From Rhexocercosporidium sp. MPI-PUGE-AT-0058 (taxonomy: Eukaryota; Ascomycota; Leotiomycetes; Helotiales): a stretch of DNA of 64,000 nt. The DNA lies in NCBI GenBank assembly GCA_020746875.1, contig JAGTJL010000012.1, positions 2,206,727 through 2,270,726 of the forward strand. The letters run 5' to 3'. Below, in pieces: positions 60,601 through 64,000 of the stretch. Each line of letters opens with the position of its first letter. The stretch's first letter is position 1. The position numbers were made by a program, and so were the translations under genes. Under the pieces are notes generated by a model. That model did no database searches, was not told the origin of the DNA, and was given only the letters and a program-made list of their open reading frames with translations.

Positions 60601-61960
60601 TTATTATAACGTCCGATTATCGCCAGGCTATAATTAACCTCGCCCTGATCCGCAACGTCCGTACGCAATTTATTTACTTAATAACTACTTTATCTCTGAT
60701 AATATAAATTACGTTTAAAGAGCAAAATAACTTAATAAATCCTAAAGTAATCCGAGCATCGACAAATTAGCGAAATCTGTTTTATATAATACAACAGGCT
60801 ACTAGGCGAGGAAATCTGCTCGAAGAAGGCGCGCGGAAGGCAAAGGACGCGTAAGAGAATAGCTAGCTCTTAAATCGGGCTTAAAATAAGATTATCTTAT
60901 ACGTTCGGACAAAAGAAGATATTACTACGCTAGCCGAGCTATTCTGCTACTCCTAATATATAACTAATATAAGTATAATTAAGCAGAAAAAGAAGCTGCT
61001 GAGAATATAGCTTACTTCCTCGGACCAGCCGTATATCGTAGCTACGTCTGTATTAAGCGCTAGCTTCGATTATGCTTACGTTCGCTTAATTATATACGTT
61101 AACGAGCCGTCGTCTTTAGTCGATTTCGCCTAAGAATCTAGCCGAGCCAGGCGGGATAAAAAAGAAGCGTACTCGCTAGTCTTCCTCTCTTTTATATAAA
61201 AGCCGCAAGCTACTAAGAGTACCGTGATCGAGAGAAGAGCTTTATATTACTATCTCTTCGGCTAAGACTGCCGCCGGGCATATTTGAATAAGCACTTCGA
61301 CTCCGAGTTATATTAGCGATAATATCAGAATAATAAGAACGTTATATACGATATATATAACGCCGGCTTAGCTCTTGCTCCATCTCCCGCTCCGTCTCCC
61401 GAGCCGGCCCTCTAATATACTAGCAGTGCGATTATCCAAGAAAAGCAGCGCCGAGCCGACCTCGAGCTAAACCGGTACCAGAAAGACCTGCTTGCGGTTC
61501 AAGGCACGTATCTGCTATATAAGGCATTCGGCGATACTTAAGATTACGCCTTCTCTATATACTAGCGTCAGTTCAAGTTCTTTAAAGCTCGTAATCGTAT
61601 TAAAAACTAAAAGTAAAAAAAGCTATGGATTACTCCGTATTACGCGTGCTACTAATACTATAATCCTCAGGCCGTTTATTAGCGCGCGGACCTAGAAAAT
61701 AACTACTAAAGCTGCTTTTACGCGGATATTATTATATCGCTTTATTACGGCATCTTCTACGGAAGCGGGCCGAGTAATAGCTAAAAGAGCAATCTCAGCG
61801 GACGTTTATAAACGTCTACGAGTTCTTTAAATGATATAATCAGGCAGCTAGCTTCGGCGGAAGTAAGGTAATCTGAAGAGTTCGTATAACTGCTACTACT
61901 CTTTTTAATTTGAGTTATATTAAGCTAAGCGTAAGGTTATAACGGAAAGGCTTTTAGAAT
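57600..61960 (+). pseudogene. telomere-linked RecQ-type helicase, RIP-degraded
   Basis: Plus-strand translation, interrupted by many stops, carries blocks of the RecQ-like helicases that sit next to telomeres in several fungi. The N-terminal part has a zinc-finger-like block (FQCLTCSAYL...H, about 57835-57910). Motif I reads TSEGKS (about 60318-60335). Motif Ia is PLISLR-like (LLISLREDLLRRV, about 60400). The DEAH box at 60585-60596 now reads DKAY. YLTTTL stands for motif III (about 60685). IVATSVLSAGFDYAYVRL is motif V (about 61040). Motif VI at about 61131-61156 reads stop-ESSRARRD in place of QExGRxGRD. Changes are of the C-to-T or G-to-A type. A C-terminal Cys/His-rich zone follows to about 61900. 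The gene runs towards the telomere. Confidence 0.85.
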
Positions 61961-62266
61961 ATAAATTAAAATTATATTAATTATAATTTTAAAATATAAA
62001 ATATTTAAGAAAAAAGAGTTCATTTATTAATATAATATTTATTTCCTGAAAAATTAAATTAAGTTTTATATTATTTTAATATTAACGTTTAGAAAATTTA
62101 AGATAAAAGCTTAGACTTTAACTTATATTTTATTATTAATTATTAGTATTATTATTAAAAAATCGACTGTTAATATTATAGAACGTTAAAACTTCGAGCA
62201 TAAAATAAGAGTTATTAGTATAATCTCTAATTATTTAATATATTATTTTAAAAACCGCTAACCGCT

Positions 62267-63854
62267 ATAAGAAGTAAGATAAGTTGAAGAAGAAGAGTAA
62301 GGTTAAGATTATAAGAGTTAGATATATTAAGTTTTAGAAAGAATTTTAAAAGAAAGTAATAAAGATAGTTTATTATAAGAAAAAGAAGAAAAAATTAAGA
62401 TTAATATTAATTAAAAAGATCATAGTAATATATATAAAAAAGAAAGTTTAAGTTTAATTAAAAGTTATGATAAAATAAAGAAGGTTAAAGTTAGAATAGA
62501 AGAAGGTTAGTTTTAAAAAAGAAGAGATATAATATTTTTAAGGTTAAAGTTAAGTAGAGAATAAGTTAATAATTAAGATAAGAGTTTGAAAAGTAATTAA
62601 GAAAGTTGAGAAAGAGAGTTAAGGTTAAATAAGATAGGTAAGGAAGAAGTTGGTATAAGAATAGGAGGTAGAGTTAATAAGAATAATAATAATTAAATAA
62701 GGTAAAGAATAAGAATGAAATATAAAATATAAGAGAATAAGATTAAAGAAAGTAATTAGATAAGGAGAAGAGTATTAATTAGTTAAAAAGTGAAAATATT
62801 AGGGTTAAATTAAAAGTGGATTAAAAAGAAAAATAAAGGAGAGTAAGAAGTAAATATTAGATAATAATAAAGAGTTAGTTATAAAATAATAAGTAAAAGA
62901 TATAAAAGAAGTAAATATTAGGGTTATATAAAATATAAGTAAAAAAATGAATTAAATAAAGTAAAATAAGTAAATAAAATAAAAGAGTAAAAAAGAAAGG
63001 TAGATATAGAATAAGGAAGAATAAGTATAAAAGAGATAATTATAAGTAAAAGATAAGGTTAAGATTATTATAAGAAATATATAAATTAGATTTAGGATTA
63101 AAGAATATAGAAGTATAGAAAAGAAATGATTTAAAAGAATATATATAAAATAAAAAGAATTTAAGAAAGTAATTAATTAAGGTAAAAAAAGAAGTAGAGA
63201 TTATAATAAAAATTAAGAAGAAGTATTTGAAATTATAATAATAGAAATTGAAGAATAAAAATTAGATAAGATAGAGAATAGAATAAACTTAAAAAATAAA
63301 AAGTATAATATTTAAAGTTAAGAATAATAAAAGATAATATATATATATATATATATAAGTTAAAAAATGAAAGTAGAATATATTAAAATAAAAGATAAAT
63401 AATTAAGGTTAAAAAGAAAGAAAGAATTAAAAAGTAAAATAGTTAGATTAAGAGAGTATAAGTTAAAGAAGAAAGGTAGAATTAAGAGAGTATAAATTAA
63501 AGAAGAAGGGTAGAATTAAGGTTAGAGAATAAGTTATAAAAGAAGAGTTAAAATTAAAGAAAGAAAGTGAATTAATAAAAGAGAGTATAGAAAATAAATA
63601 TTAAAGAATATAATTAAATAAGAAAGGAATAAAAAGGGTGAAAGTAAGAAAGAGTTATAAATAAAAAAGAAGTTAAAGAAAAGAAAATTTAAAATTTAGA
63701 AGGTAATAATAAATAAAAAGGAAAAGGAATTAAAAGAAGAAGAAGATAAAGATATTAAAGAAGATAAAGAAAAGAATAAAATAATTAAAGGTTAAGAAGA
63801 AGTATAAGAGTTAAATAAAAGTAAAATAAATAGAAAGAAAGAAAGTAGTTGGTT
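62267..63854. other. cytosine-free subtelomeric tract
   Basis: From 62267 to the start of the telomere array the plus strand holds only two C (at about 62421 and 63288) in roughly 1,590 bases, while G remains common, in AAGG, GAAG and GGTTAA contexts. TTAGGGTTA-like scraps occur at about 62799 and 62918. There is no ORF. G without C on the strand that carries TTAGGG means strong strand asymmetry, unlike RIP, which removes G and C alike. Confidence 0.95.
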
Positions 63855-64000
63855 TTAGGGTTAGGGTTAGGGTTAGGGTTAGGGTTAGGGTTAGGGTTAG
63901 GGTTAGGGTTAGGGTTAGGGTTAGGGTTAGGGTTAGGGTTAGGGTTAGGGTTAGGGTTAGGGTTAGGGTTAGGGTTAGGGTTAGGGTTAGGGTTAGGGTT
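63855..64000 (+). repeat. telomere, (TTAGGG)n
   Basis: About 24 perfect TTAGGG units run to the window's edge with the G-rich strand 5' to 3' outward. This is the true chromosome end, or the assembly end, on the right side. TTAGGG is the usual repeat of filamentous ascomycetes. Confidence 0.98.

Noticed and set aside
61492..61695. Small plus-strand ORF in the subtelomere
   Set aside because: It is out of frame with the helicase relic it overlaps and has no recognisable content.

Overview
The window looks like a chromosome end of a filamentous ascomycete (Pezizomycotina). The right edge is an uninterrupted (TTAGGG)n telomere from about 63855 to 64000. Genes have short introns (about 47-127 bp) with GT..AG borders and CTAAC/CTGAC-type branch sites. 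The repeats are AT-rich and full of stop codons of the kind left by repeat-induced point mutation (RIP): Gln and Trp codons turned into stops, Gly turned into Ser or Arg. The class cannot be fixed from sequence alone; a Sordariomycete is my guess.

Layout. 1-900: a possible last exon of a minus-strand gene. 900-5900: repeat debris, with a RIP-degraded Ty3/gypsy gag remnant (minus strand) and a dead piggyBac transposase bracketed by a 16-bp inverted repeat. 6224-43066: a secondary-metabolite cluster. 43400-63850: an AT-rich subtelomere holding a TIR-element relic, unresolved AT-rich DNA, a Ty1/copia element with two LTRs and a 5-bp target duplication, a dead telomere-linked RecQ helicase, and a roughly 1.7-kb tract almost without cytosine that runs into the telomere.

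The cluster holds, from left to right: a large nonribosomal peptide synthetase (about 4613 aa after joining two introns, minus); a small YCII-domain protein (plus); a free-standing thioesterase (plus); a dead piggyBac relic with a nested TIR element; an AflR-like Zn2Cys6 regulator (plus); a threonine dehydratase paralogue (minus); an NmrA-like protein (minus); an aldo/keto reductase (minus); a second, one-module synthetase with partial C, A and T domains (plus); and a DHA1-type MFS exporter (plus). I rebuilt the spliced models by hand. Every joined model is divisible by three and restores family motifs across the junctions.

Proposed logic (inference): threonine dehydratase makes 2-oxobutyrate, the aldo/keto reductase may reduce it to 2-hydroxybutyrate, and the one-module synthetase may activate it. 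The A domain of that synthetase has Gly where amino-acid-activating domains have the Asp that binds the alpha-amino group. The large synthetase has three intact A domains and a fourth module whose A domain has lost about 330 residues, so that T domain would have to be loaded in trans or be idle. Its last C domain carries an SHxxxDxxS motif, as in fungal macrocyclising C_T domains. Together this suggests a small, perhaps cyclic, (depsi)peptide pathway. I do not recognise it as a known cluster.
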